48,384 nt of DNA from Pelotomaculum propionicicum (GCF_004369225.1 NZ_QFFZ01000026.1:1-48384), one strand, 5' to 3'. Positions 8,441 to 16,291 are shown, numbered from the stretch's first letter. Numbers and translations are program-made. Notes: generated by a model from the sequence alone, not told the origin.

Positions 8441-8926
8441 TTATTCGCCGACAGCGCCGGCCAGCTGTTTATAATGCCTGAGCTTCTTGATATCGCGGAT
8501 GCAGTAAAATCCATTCACCTGTTCAATCAGCTCCAGGTCCTTCATCTCCTTGATGATTTTCACGGTGGTGATGCGGTTGATACCAAGAAGATTGCTGAGC
8601 ATCTGCTGGCTTACCTTCAAATTAATCATAATCCGGTTATCGCGGCATGTGCCGAAATTTTCCGCGAGAATCAAAAGCATGTTGTAAACCTTCCAGGTGG
8701 CGTTGTGGTTGTAGTTCTCCCGCACCTGATCCATGGCGGAGTAATATTTATGGGAAATGGAGCCCACGATGTCCAGCGTTATCTCGTAATCCGCCGCCAT
8801 CGCCTTAGACAGGTTCGCCTGGGTGATACGAATCAGCTCTGAAGGAAGCAGCGTTTGGAAGTACACCGCGGAGGGATGGTTCAGCAACAGATTTGACTCG
8901 AGGAACATGCTGCCCTCCTCATACAA
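8441..8926 (-). CDS. N-terminally truncated Crp/Fnr-family regulator (probable pseudogene)
   Basis: The 161 residues keep the end of the cyclic-nucleotide-type beta barrel (GSMFLESNLLL..PSAVYFQTLLP), the long dimer helix, and a winged helix-turn-helix near the C-terminus (VSQQMLSNLLGINRITTVKI). Full proteins are about 220-230 residues; the first 60-70 are missing. The reading frame is closed by a TGA about 40 nt upstream, and the only start is a TTG with no clear ribosome site. Just upstream are two short palindromes (8935-8952, 8964-8979) and then transposase debris, so an insertion or deletion probably removed the 5' end. DNA binding may survive but ligand sensing should not. Confidence 0.7.
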   Translation of the reverse strand: MYEEGSMFLESNLLLNHPSAVYFQTLLPSELIRITQANLSKAMAADYEITLDIVGSISHKYYSAMDQVRENYNHNATWKVYNMLLILAENFGTCRDNRIMINLKVSQQMLSNLLGINRITTVKIIKEMKDLELIEQVNGFYCIRDIKKLRHYKQLAGAVGE

Positions 8927-9107
8927 ATTGTAGACTTTCGGAAATCCGAAAGCATATATGGTTCAAGGCTTACGCCTTGGGCCATTTTTGTTTTTTCCTC
9001 CAATGGCTTCAAATAGAACATATGTTGGCTTGACAAATTCAGATCGCCTCCATAATCGCGAATGAGGCATTTTTTGCCAAATAACGATTCTGGGTTGGTG
9101 GTCTTTT

Positions 9108-9551
9108 TGTTAAAATCCTCGCGTTCACATCAGGAATTTCAAGAATTTCCCAACCGAACAGATCAAGCTTCATTACCTGGAAAAGGGCTACATTGGTACG
9201 GTATTAATTTATCATCGAGAGTTAACAAGGGTTTGGTTCACTGATTTAACCTCAATATCAAACATTGTCCGGTTTCGTTACTCTTATCGACGCGGTGCTC
9301 CTGCCCGTGATCCCGTTGATATGTTTCGCTCTCTGATTCTAATGGAGATGACTCATTGTAGTTCTATAGATGATTGGGTCAAGAAGCTAAAGGCTTTTCC
9401 CCTCTGGGCAATTCTTAGCGGTTTTTCTCCTGATGATGTCCCGGGGGTTGGAACCTTTTACGATTTTTTGAAGCGCCTATGGCTGGCTGATTCTCCCTAT
9501 CTCTCTAAAAAGGTTCGCAAACCTAAGCGCAAGCCTAAGAAAGGCAAGAAA
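9108..9551 (+). pseudogene. Transposase 5' remnant
   Basis: The frame containing 9321 is open from just after a TAA at about 9108 and reads NFPTEQIKLHYLEKGYIG..., RRGAPARDPVDMFRSLILME and VPGVGTFYDFLKRLW. This is the N-terminal half of a DUF772-type DDE transposase. It has no start codon at the expected place and no catalytic DDE part. It ends in a Lys-rich stretch at 9551, where unrelated histidine-phosphatase DNA begins. A TTGACA and a second LexA-like match (9015-9028, 12 of 14) lie upstream. Confidence 0.7.
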
Positions 9552-9648
9552 AGACCTGCCGCTGAGCGAGACCGGCAGGGCCCAGGCCGCCCGCCTGCGC
9601 GACGAACTGGCCCGCCTGCGGTTTAGCCGTATCTTTTGCAGCGACCTT
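9552..9648 (+). repeat. 97-bp partial copy of the histidine phosphatase gene at 13088-13183
   Basis: Nearly identical to 13088-13183, with two substitutions and one extra C near 9588. Translated in the matching frame it reads LPLSETGRAQAARLRDELAR and then LRFSRIFCSDL, the normal phosphoglycerate-mutase-like sequence, whereas the resident gene has lost one base at this point. Both ends are abrupt: transposase debris upstream and unrelated DNA downstream. Confidence 0.9.
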
Positions 9649-9692
9649 AAAGTGTTTGTCCCCCGGACTTCATTTAAAAAAGAGGTTTGTTA

Positions 9693-10214
9693 ATGTCAAT
9701 ATTCTTTTATATTTTATCAATTCTTTTGGCGAACTTCTTGTCTGCGCAAATTCCCCCTCTGCAATTGGGGCCGTTGCTTATTTCACCGGGTACGTTTACA
9801 ATCGCAGCCAGCTTTATCCTCCGTGATTTAGTTCAGAACAGGTATGGGAGGAGGAAAACATATTATTTTATTGTCCTTGCCCTTATCTTGTCTGCCATTA
9901 CAGCTAAGGCCCTGGGCGATCCACTTACAATCGTAATAGCCTCGGCCTGTGCGTTTGCAGCCAGTGAGTCATCTGACACTGAAATCTATTCAAGGCTGAA
10001 ATTACCTATGGCATGGCGGGTGTGGTGGTCTGGCTTAGCGGGAGGAATTCTGGATTCCGGTATATTCGTCATAATTGGCTTGAGCCCACTCGGGATGGGC
10101 TTTATACCCTGGCAGCTCATACCCGTTGCTATTATTGGCCAGGCTCTTTTTAAGATTATTATGCAAGGCATAGGAGCAGTGGCAATTGCAGTATATGTGA
10201 AAGGGGTTGATTAG
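9693..10214 (+). CDS. VUT/YhhQ-family membrane transporter (queuosine-precursor type)
   Basis: A 173-residue integral membrane protein with about five or six hydrophobic segments. PGTFTIAASFILRDLVQNRYGRR matches the family hallmark after the first helices, and SDTEIYSRLK and the Gly-rich LAGGILDSGIF follow as in YhhQ (COG1738), which imports preQ0/preQ1. The substrate here is inferred from the family. ATG 9693 has AGAGG 7 nt upstream and is preferred to TTG 9687. It stands alone between mobile debris and a truncated amidase, and is the only gene here with no visible damage. Confidence 0.8.
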   Translation: MSIFFYILSILLANFLSAQIPPLQLGPLLISPGTFTIAASFILRDLVQNRYGRRKTYYFIVLALILSAITAKALGDPLTIVIASACAFAASESSDTEIYSRLKLPMAWRVWWSGLAGGILDSGIFVIIGLSPLGMGFIPWQLIPVAIIGQALFKIIMQGIGAVAIAVYVKGVD

Positions 10215-10425
10215 CCGGGGAATACTTGCATGGCCTAATGGCCGCGCATGGGTATCCGCACAGCCTATCCAGCTATTTTCCGTCTGACATACAGTCGCCA
10301 ACCGAGCCCTTGTACTGTCTGAACTTTTCCATGTCGGGTATACAGTACAAGCCGTTTATCTGCCCTATCAGCCGCTTTTCCTTCGAAAAGGACCCTGGTG
10401 GTGGGAGTCCGCCGCACTATGGACT
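10215..10425. other. Unassigned junk-like gap
   Basis: No gene, RNA or repeat was recognised. The minus strand has a short open stretch (about 10260-10400) that resembles nothing I can name. The DNA is GC-richer than the amidase fragment that follows, suggesting a junction of unrelated pieces near 10480. Confidence 0.3.
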
Positions 10426-11088
10426 TTGCCGCGTGCAGACCTTCGGCCCACTTTCAGCTGCCCCTGGCCACATCCTGATGTAAAAGTAAAAGAAATTATT
10501 GACTTTTATCAGAATGCTTCTCCGAATATTTGCTCGGGAATGCGTGATGATCATATTATAAAACTCGAAAAGATTAATAATAACTGGCTCATAACCAGTG
10601 ATAGTAGTAATAATCATACAAAGAAAAATTTAGCAGCATTAATAGAAAAAGGCAACACTGCTTCCCAAGCCAAGGAAATAATACTTGAATGGAGCAAGGA
10701 AGAATTACTGGAGAAAAAGGCTAAAGCTTCAACACCTTATAAGGCTAGCCAGAGTTTTGCAAATACACTAAGCTTGCAGCCTTACAATGCTTCTTATGCA
10801 GCAGCATGGGCTTATCAATATGCTTATTCAAATAATCCCTCTCCATGGTATACTTATACTAGTAGCGAGGGTGGAGATTGCACTAATTTTATTAGCATCT
10901 GCCTCTATAAGGGTGACATACCTTTTGATACAGTTGGCAATCCCAGTTATAATCAAAGGTGGTTCTGGTATAGTAATTCAAATCGCACACCAACTTGGAC
11001 AGGTGTAGATGAATTTTGGGATTATGCAGTAAATGATACTGGTTACGGTTTGTCAGCAAGTTCAGTCAGTAGGTCAAATTACTATTAA
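10426..11088 (+). pseudogene. Truncated amidase-domain (Amidase_6) protein
   Basis: Residues from about 20 to the end are convincing: VKEIIDFYQNA near the start, then NASYAAAWAYQYAYS and EGGDCTNFISICLYKGD, the Cys motif of the Amidase_6 (putative cell-wall amidase) domain, then WTGVDEFWDYAV. The frame then stops, before the part that supplies the second catalytic residue (a His). No signal peptide is present, and the first 20 codons look like unrelated GC-rich DNA. Both ends therefore seem lost, and a functional enzyme is unlikely. The codons are AT-rich, unlike the genes downstream. Confidence 0.65.
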
Positions 11089-11290
11089 TGAGGTCATTTT
11101 GACAAAGCATTAAACATTGTATTTTCTGTTTTAAACGCTTTAAACCCCCTATGCCTCGTAGTTTTACTGCGAGGTTGTTAATTTTTTAACTATTATTGTA
11201 GTCTTTACTACATGCGTGTCATTAACTACTATTCATGTAGTCATTTTGACAATATACTCAATTTAAAAAATTGATATTTTCTGTTGCAAA
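11089..11290. repeat. AT-rich gap with imperfect direct repeats
   Basis: GTCATTTTGACAA followed by an AT stretch and ATTTTCTGTT occurs at 11094-11133 and again at 11238-11284. Between them are hairpins (CCTCG...CGAGG near 11154-11174, and TGTAGT-CTTT-ACTACA near 11200). The second repeat ends exactly where the truncated NTP-transferase/HD gene begins. Confidence 0.5.
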
Positions 11291-11313
11291 AAGGAGCTGT
11301 CCGTGTGGTGATG

Positions 11314-11991
11314 AGCACAACAGAAACACCAACCTCCGGCAAAGGCTTGAGAATCTCAGATATCGTGCTGCTGGATATGGACACACCGGAAGACTACCTT
11401 TACCTCCAGAGCTACCATAGAAGAAAATCCATACCCACCCTTGATGAATGCAGGCAAATTTTACATGAAACCGGGGTGGGGGAACAAGTCAAAGAACACT
11501 GCTCCATGGTCGCGGTTATAGCCAAAGAACTGGCCGCCCGGCTGAATCAAGCCGGGGCGGGACTGGATAAAAACTTAATCATGGCCGGCGCCCTGCTGCA
11601 TGACCTTGCCCGCAGCGAGCCCGACCACGCGCAGGCCGGGGCAAGGCTGCTGGAAGCCAGGGGCTACCCTTTGGTGGCGGCGGTGGTGGGAGCGCACATG
11701 GATATCGAAGCAGACGAGTCCCACCCTCTCACCGAAGCCGAAGTTGTCTTCCTGGCCGACAAGATGGTCAAGGGGAAATACATCGTCTCCGTCAAAGACC
11801 GCTTTGCCGCCGCGCTGAAAAAATATCAGGGCGACCCGCAGGCGTGCGCCGCCGTGGCGAAAAGGCTGAGACAAGCCGAGCTGATTATGCTCAAGATAGA
11901 AAAAATAATAGGACGTCCCGTTGAGAGCGTGCCGGCGCCGGACATTCATTTTGACAAAACATATTGCAAGGGAGATGAAAAGTATGCTTAA
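11314..11991 (+). CDS. HD-domain protein, remainder of an NTP-transferase-HD fusion
   Basis: The 225-residue product has an HD phosphohydrolase-type domain (HCSMVAVIAKELA, LLHDLARSEPDH, VGAHMDIE). Before it, residues 10-35 read GLRISDIVLLDMDTPEDYLYL, which is the tail of a MobA-like nucleotidyltransferase. Members of this type are normally fusions of such a transferase with the HD domain and are linked to molybdenum-hydroxylase maturation. The transferase domain is missing, cut at the repeat boundary near 11284. The start ATG 11314 is a guess; GTG 11308 is possible. Its stop overlaps the next gene's start by 8 nt, so the two are coupled. Confidence 0.7.
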   Translation, partial: STTETPTSGKGLRISDIVLLDMDTPEDYLYLQSYHRRKSIPTLDECRQILHETGVGEQVKEHCSMVAVIAKELAARLNQAGAGLDKNLIMAGALLHDLARSEPDHAQAGARLLEARGYPLVAAVVGAHMDIEADESHPLTEAEVVFLADKMVKGKYIVSVKDRFAAALKKYQGDPQACAAVAKRLRQAELIMLKIEKIIGRPVESVPAPDIHFDKTYCKGDEKYA

Positions 11992-13006
11992 GGTGCCGGT
12001 TGAAAACGCGGTAGGCATGATTCTCTGCCACGACCTGACCAGGATTGTCCCCGGCAAGTTTAAAGGGCGTGTTTTCAAAAAAGGCCATGTGGTAAAGAAA
12101 GAAGATATACCCTTACTGCTGGAGATCGGTAAGGAAAACCTTTACGTCTGGGAAAACAGAGAAGGCTTCCTGCATGAAGACGAGGCCGCCAGGCGCATGG
12201 CATGCGCCGTGGCCGGGTACGGCGTCACCATGACCGAGCCCAAAGAAGGCAAAATAAACCTGCTGGCCAGTATGAAGGGGCTCTTAAAGATAGATACCGC
12301 CGGACTTAACGCAGTCAACGATATTGAGCAGGTGATGCTGGCCTCACTGCATACCAACCAGGTAGTTGAAAAAGATACAGTAGTCGCCGGCACCAGGGTC
12401 ATCCCGCTGGTCATAGACGAAAAAATCATTGAGCAGGTAGAAGAGCGGGCGGCTCAGTTCGGGCCCCTGGTGGAAGTCAAGCCCCTGGCCTGCCTGAGGG
12501 TCGGGATGGTCGTTACCGGCAGCGAAGTCTATAAAGGGCGCATTGAGGACAAGTTCGGCCCGGTGGTCAAAGCAAAGATAGTAAAACTGGGCAGCTACGT
12601 TTTCAGGAAGATCAACGTGCCGGACGACACCGGGATGATAGCGCGGGCAATCCAGGATTTGCTGGCTGAAAAAGCCGACCTGATTGTGATTACTGGCGGC
12701 ATGTCGGTCGACCCCGATGATTTGACTCCGGCCGGTGTGGTGGCGGCGGGCGGAAAGATCGTATCTTACGGGGCTCCGGCCCTGCCGGGCGCCATGTTTA
12801 TGGTGTCGTACATCGGGAAAACCCCCGTGCTGGGTCTGCCCGGCTGCGTGATGTTTTCCAAGCGGACAGTGTTTGACCTGGTCCTGCCCCGCATCATGGC
12901 CGGAGAAGAAATTGAACGCCGGGACATTGTGGCCTTGGGCCACGGCGGACTGTGTCTGGAATGCCCGACCTGCAGGTTCTCCGCCTGCCCCTTCGGGAAA
13001 GTGTAA
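11984..13006 (+). CDS. Molybdopterin-binding (MoeA/MogA-fold) protein
   Basis: A 340-residue protein related to the molybdopterin-binding domain proteins of molybdenum cofactor metabolism. ITGGMSVDPDDLTPAGV and LGLPGCVMFS are the MPT-binding loops. The C-terminus carries four cysteines (CLECPTCRFSACPFG), suggesting a metal or Fe-S site. ATG 11984 has AAGGGAG 9 nt upstream; ATG 11975 is too close to it. It overlaps the HD gene by 8 nt and is followed after 4 nt by the histidine phosphatase. The cluster probably served maturation of a molybdenum hydroxylase, no longer encoded here. Confidence 0.8.
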   Translation: MLKVPVENAVGMILCHDLTRIVPGKFKGRVFKKGHVVKKEDIPLLLEIGKENLYVWENREGFLHEDEAARRMACAVAGYGVTMTEPKEGKINLLASMKGLLKIDTAGLNAVNDIEQVMLASLHTNQVVEKDTVVAGTRVIPLVIDEKIIEQVEERAAQFGPLVEVKPLACLRVGMVVTGSEVYKGRIEDKFGPVVKAKIVKLGSYVFRKINVPDDTGMIARAIQDLLAEKADLIVITGGMSVDPDDLTPAGVVAAGGKIVSYGAPALPGAMFMVSYIGKTPVLGLPGCVMFSKRTVFDLVLPRIMAGEEIERRDIVALGHGGLCLECPTCRFSACPFGKV

Positions 13007-13010
13007 AAAA

Positions 13011-13591
13011 GTGAAGCCGCAAGTAATCTACCTCGTGCGGCACGGAGAAATTGACACCGGCGGCAAAAAGCGCTATATCGGCCATACAGACCTGCCGCTG
13101 AGCGAGACCGGCAGGGCCCAGGCGCCCGCCTGCGCGACCAACTGGCCCGCCTGCGGTTTAGCCGCATCTTTTGCAGCGACCTGATCCGGTCGGTCTCCAC
13201 CGCCAGGATTATCTGCGAAAAGCAAGATATGGAACCTGTGGTCAGGAAAGACCTGCGGGAAATCGACATGGGGCTGTGGGACGGCCTGACCTTTGACGAG
13301 GTACGCCGTTCCTATCCCGGCGAGTATGAAAGGCGGGGCGCCGACATTATCAATTACCGGCCGCCCGGGGGTGAAAGCTTTGCCCAGTGCGCCGCCAGGG
13401 TACTCGCCGCCCTGGATGAAATACTAGCTTCCGCGCATGGCAGCATACTTATTGTGGGACACGCGGGCGTTAACAGGGTCATTGTCAACTGGGCCAAGGA
13501 AATACCCCTCAAATATATATTGAAAATTCCGCAGGACTACGGCTGCCTGAACATCTTGATGAGTACAGACGCCGGCTGGCTGATAGTGTAA
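13011..13591 (+). pseudogene. Histidine phosphatase (phosphoglycerate mutase-like/CobC), frameshifted
   Basis: GTG 13011 starts VKPQVIYLVRHGEIDTGG, with the catalytic RHG motif. The frame runs to LPLSETGRAQ and is then lost through a one-base deletion near 13123-13124. The rest continues in another frame: DMEPVVRKDLREIDMGLWDG, GESFAQCAARV, and IVGHAGVNRVIV with the second catalytic His. Only one base is missing, and the short copy at 9552 still has it. The family dephosphorylates small phosphomonoesters, including alpha-ribazole phosphate. Unless a slippage event or a sequencing error is involved, the gene is dead. It follows the MPT-binding gene by 4 nt. Confidence 0.85.
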
Positions 13592-13606
13592 CAGAGGCAA
13601 CATATC

Positions 13607-13635
13607 TTGACCTTGGTTAGAAGTCTAACTATAAT
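13607..13635 (+). promoter_or_regulatory. marR promoter with operator in the spacer
   Basis: TTGACC (13607-13612) and TATAAT (13630-13635) are 17 bp apart. The palindrome GTTAG-AAGT-CTAAC (13616-13629) fills the spacer and matches the operators before the nitroreductase gene, so the regulator very likely represses itself. Confidence 0.85.
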
Positions 13636-13641
13636 AAGGTC

Positions 13642-14064
13642 ATGTTAAAGAAAACCGCTGTATCACTAATCGGCCGTATCAGAGACAGTGCTAACAGGTT
13701 GATCATATCAGAACTTGAGAAGCACGGTGTGGAAGGGATTGTCCCCTCACATGGCGATATTTTGGCCTGTCTTTATCAAAATGGCCCTGTGACCATGAAG
13801 GACCTGGCTGAATATATCCACCGGACTAAACCTACGGTCACGGTTCTGGTCAATAAGCTGGTTGAGTTGGGATATGTGACCAGAGAAAAAGATGCCGGCG
13901 ATAACAGGATAACCTATATTAACCTGACTGAAAAAGGAGTTGCACTGCAGCCTGTTTTCAACGAAGTTTCAGCGCGGCTAAATGCAATTATTTATTGCGG
14001 GTTAACTGAAACTGAAGGAGAAAATTTTGAAAAACTCCTGGAAAACATTTTGCGAAGATTCTAG
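13642..14064 (+). CDS. MarR-family transcriptional repressor
   Basis: A 140-residue winged-helix regulator. The DNA-binding part is about residues 30-95 (VTMKDLAEYIHRTKPTVTVLVNKLVELGYVTREKDAGDNRI), with the beta-wing DAGDNR typical of MarR. The ATG lies only 6-7 nt after the -10 box, so the mRNA is predicted to be leaderless or nearly so; AAGG at 13636-13639 is too close to be a normal ribosome site. Identical operators at its own promoter and before the nitroreductase gene indicate that it controls both. The ligand is unknown. A terminator follows at once. Confidence 0.92.
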   Translation: MLKKTAVSLIGRIRDSANRLIISELEKHGVEGIVPSHGDILACLYQNGPVTMKDLAEYIHRTKPTVTVLVNKLVELGYVTREKDAGDNRITYINLTEKGVALQPVFNEVSARLNAIIYCGLTETEGENFEKLLENILRRF

Positions 14065-14065
14065 C

Positions 14066-14089
14066 CTCCTTTAAAAGGAGTATTTTTTT
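14066..14089 (+). terminator. Intrinsic terminator after marR
   Basis: CTCCTT (14066-14071) pairs with AAGGAG (14075-14080) around a 3-nt loop, followed by TATTTTTTT. Confidence 0.75.
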
Positions 14090-14099
14090 GCGAGATATG

Positions 14100-14173
14100 T
14101 TAGATGTCTAATTTTTGTCTTGACTTTGGTTAGATGTCTAATTATAATAATTATTGTAAGTTAGATATCTAAC
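14100..14173 (+). promoter_or_regulatory. Nitroreductase promoter with three evenly spaced MarR operators
   Basis: TTGACT (14120-14125) and TATAAT (14143-14148) are 17 bp apart. Palindromes TTAGATGTCTAA at 14100-14111 and 14130-14141, and GTTAGATATCTAAC at 14160-14173, have centres 30 and 31 bp apart, about three helical turns. One lies upstream of the -35, one in the spacer and one over the start of transcription. Confidence 0.85.
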
Positions 14174-14205
14174 TATTTAAAACAGCAGTAAAAGGAGAAT
14201 GAAAA

Positions 14206-14736
14206 ATGGATGCTTTGCAGGCTATCGCCAGGAGAAAAAGTACGAGGGGTTTCACAGCGGAGCAGATTTCGGACAAGCAGCTGGAAACACTCCTATTCGC
14301 GGGAGACGCGGCGCCCAAGGCAGGGGGCACAGCAGGGTCAGTGCATATATCGGTGATCCAAAACAAGGAACTGCTCGGCAAACTGATTAAGGCAGCAGCG
14401 CAAGCTTTTAATGAAGGAGAGGGCTTCACCCCATTCTATAACGCGCCGACTTTACTGGTTTTATCCGGCAAAAACGACACCCCGTACAATGGAGCGGGGG
14501 CAAATGTGGCATGTGCAGGCGAAAACATTTTGATTGCAGCGACTGCTTTGGGTTTAGGTTCTGTTTACCTGACCGGTTTCCTGGCCGCCTTTTCTGTGGC
14601 TCCTGAACTGATTAATGAAGTGGGGATACCGGAAGGATTTACACCACTGGCCGGTGTGATTACCGGCTATGCGGCAGAAAAAGATTTTATGGAAAAGGAA
14701 ATTAAGGCAGGTGAATACGTTAACTACGTCAGGTAG
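14206..14736 (+). CDS. Nitroreductase-family flavoprotein
   Basis: A 176-residue FMN-dependent oxidoreductase of the nitroreductase fold. MDALQAIARRKSTRGF carries the N-terminal FMN-phosphate Arg pattern, APTLLVLSG and ENILIAATALGLGSVYLTGF form the core and LINEVGIPEGFTPLAGVITGY is the closing segment. The physiological substrate cannot be told from sequence; quinones, nitro compounds or thiol-toxic electrophiles are typical. AAAAGGAG lies 8 nt before the ATG. Single gene under the MarR operators at 14100-14173, so an inducible detoxification role is likely. Confidence 0.88.
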   Translation: MDALQAIARRKSTRGFTAEQISDKQLETLLFAGDAAPKAGGTAGSVHISVIQNKELLGKLIKAAAQAFNEGEGFTPFYNAPTLLVLSGKNDTPYNGAGANVACAGENILIAATALGLGSVYLTGFLAAFSVAPELINEVGIPEGFTPLAGVITGYAAEKDFMEKEIKAGEYVNYVR

Positions 14737-14771
14737 TAAAAGCCTTACTTAGATCATCATATAAGGAAGTA

Positions 14772-14812
14772 AATGATGGGGCTGTCTCAAAATTTTGAGC
14801 TGTCCCATCATT
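14772..14812. terminator. Long hairpin between converging genes
   Basis: AATGATGGG (14772-14780) pairs with CCCATCATT (14804-14812), and inside it CTCAAAATTTTGAG is a second palindrome. It sits between converging genes and can terminate both. The inner GGGGCTGTCTCAAAA looks like an insertion-sequence end, so it may be a miniature element. Confidence 0.6.
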
Positions 14813-14850
14813 ATTATGAAAAACGTTTAATGTGAAGGTGTAACAAAAAG

Positions 14851-15690
14851 CTATGGCCTCCTGTCTCCCAGCGCCAGGTCATTAACCAGCTGCAGCCGAT
14901 CATAGGTCTCCGGGCCGACAATGCCGTCCGGGCTCAGCCCCTGGTCACGCTGAAAATTGATCACCGCCGCTTCTGTAACAGGGCCGTAGAACCCGTCCAG
15001 GTCGCCCCGGTAATAGCCGAGCATCTGTAAAATTTGCTGGACGCGCACCACATCGGCGCCGGGGTCCACGCCAATGCGCAGCAGTCTTCCCGTAAACGCA
15101 TCGCCGATTATCTTCACCCTGGTTCCGAGAGCCACCAGGTCATATACCCGGATGACGTCGCTGTTATGCATCCGGACACAGCCGTGGCTGACTGGTTTGC
15201 CGATGGAGGCCTCGTTGTCTGTGCCGTGAATGCCGTACCCTCCCCACGGGCAGTTTATCCGCATCCAACGCACACCAAAGGGGCCGCCCGGGTTTTCGGT
15301 TTTTTGGATGATTTTCCAGTCCCCCAGGGGTGTAGGTGTTTCTGGTGTGCCGACAGCCACCGGAAATGCAGCGACTTGCCGCCCGAACCGGCTCAGGGTT
15401 AGTTCCAAGGTGCGGGTATCGATAGCAATTATATATTCGGGCGCGACTGTGACTTCATCCTTGGGGCTGAGGCCGATGGCATTATAGGTGTCGGGACCGA
15501 CAATACCGTCCGTGAGCAGGCCAAAACTCTGCTGCGCCCTGATCACGGCGTCGCGGGTTTCCGGGCCGTAAACACCGTCAACAGGACCTTTATAAAAACC
15601 CAGCTCGGTAAGCCGCCTTTGTATATACTGGATGTCGGGTCCCTGCATTAAAGGATCCATAATCCGCAAATATCTGCTTGCATAGAGCAT
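14851..15690 (-). CDS. L,D-transpeptidase (YkuD) with two peptidoglycan-binding domains
   Basis: Crosslinks or modifies peptidoglycan through a cysteine acyl-enzyme. The 279 residues are arranged as PG_binding_1 (about 13-73), YkuD (about 85-195) and PG_binding_1 again (about 203-267). In YkuD, HGTDNEAS begins at H155 and SHGCVR gives H169 and the catalytic C171. No signal peptide or membrane helix is seen, so export may be non-classical or occur during sporulation, as for spore-associated homologues. The ATG is followed upstream by a CCACCCCT...AGGGGTGG hairpin (about 15697-15731). It stands alone, leftward. Confidence 0.9.
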   Translation of the reverse strand: MLYASRYLRIMDPLMQGPDIQYIQRRLTELGFYKGPVDGVYGPETRDAVIRAQQSFGLLTDGIVGPDTYNAIGLSPKDEVTVAPEYIIAIDTRTLELTLSRFGRQVAAFPVAVGTPETPTPLGDWKIIQKTENPGGPFGVRWMRINCPWGGYGIHGTDNEASIGKPVSHGCVRMHNSDVIRVYDLVALGTRVKIIGDAFTGRLLRIGVDPGADVVRVQQILQMLGYYRGDLDGFYGPVTEAAVINFQRDQGLSPDGIVGPETYDRLQLVNDLALGDRRP

Positions 15691-15793
15691 AAAGATACCA
15701 CCCCTATACTATTATAGAATCAGGGGTGGGAAAAGGTTCATGTAAAGTAATATTTATCCGCCTGGGCGCCGTTTTGCCAGGTTGTTGTCTTTT

Positions 15794-16291
15794 TTAGCTT
15801 GACTTACGGTTCTGATATTTTTTAATTATGGAGGATACCTTGCCGGGATTTACATGGGGGTGGATCTCGTTGTCCACCATCACGGAGGGCCCGAGGTCAC
15901 ACGCGCCGAGGCACCGGATCACTTCAAGGTAAAACAGGCCGTCGGAGGTTGTCTCCCCGGGAGATATCCCCAGTTCCCCGCAGAATTCTTTTAGCACTTC
16001 CTGTGCACCCCGGAGGTAGCAAGTTGTTCCCATACACACGCTTATCCTGTGCAGTCCCGGGGTTTCGTGCCGCAGTAAATTGTAGGAGTACAGCAGGTCT
16101 TCAATTTCCGCCTCATTCCTGCCGAAGGCCTCCGCAGCCATTTTGATGATTCTGTCAGGAAGGCTCCCGTAAATCTCCATGTATTCCCTGAAAAAATTTA
16201 ATGGTCCCCCGGGCTGGTTCCTGTGTTTTGTTATTAATTTGTTTATTTCAGGGTTTCCGCTGTCCTGGCAGCGATTGTCTTCTTTATCCAT
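15794..16291 (-). CDS. Orphan NuoE-like [2Fe-2S] thioredoxin-fold protein
   Basis: A 165-residue protein of the 24-kDa complex I subunit/HydC type. All four cluster ligands are present: CMGTTC (C-x4-C) and CLGAC (C-x3-C), with the helical N-terminal domain before them. ATG 16291 is chosen because a promoter (16328-16355, minus) places the transcript start near 16321, downstream of the alternative start at 16342. It is divergent from the XRE-cupin gene. Its CYLRGAQEVLKEF resembles the C-terminal domain of HydA (CYLRGAYDVIKEF), so it may be an exchangeable electron-transfer module for the hydrogenase system. That role is inference. Confidence 0.85.
   Translation of the reverse strand: MDKEDNRCQDSGNPEINKLITKHRNQPGGPLNFFREYMEIYGSLPDRIIKMAAEAFGRNEAEIEDLLYSYNLLRHETPGLHRISVCMGTTCYLRGAQEVLKEFCGELGISPGETTSDGLFYLEVIRCLGACDLGPSVMVDNEIHPHVNPGKVSSIIKKYQNRKSS

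Noticed and set aside
8429-8842. 137-codon frame on the plus strand
   Set aside because: Antisense to the Crp-like gene, whose winged-helix sequence is clearly the real one.
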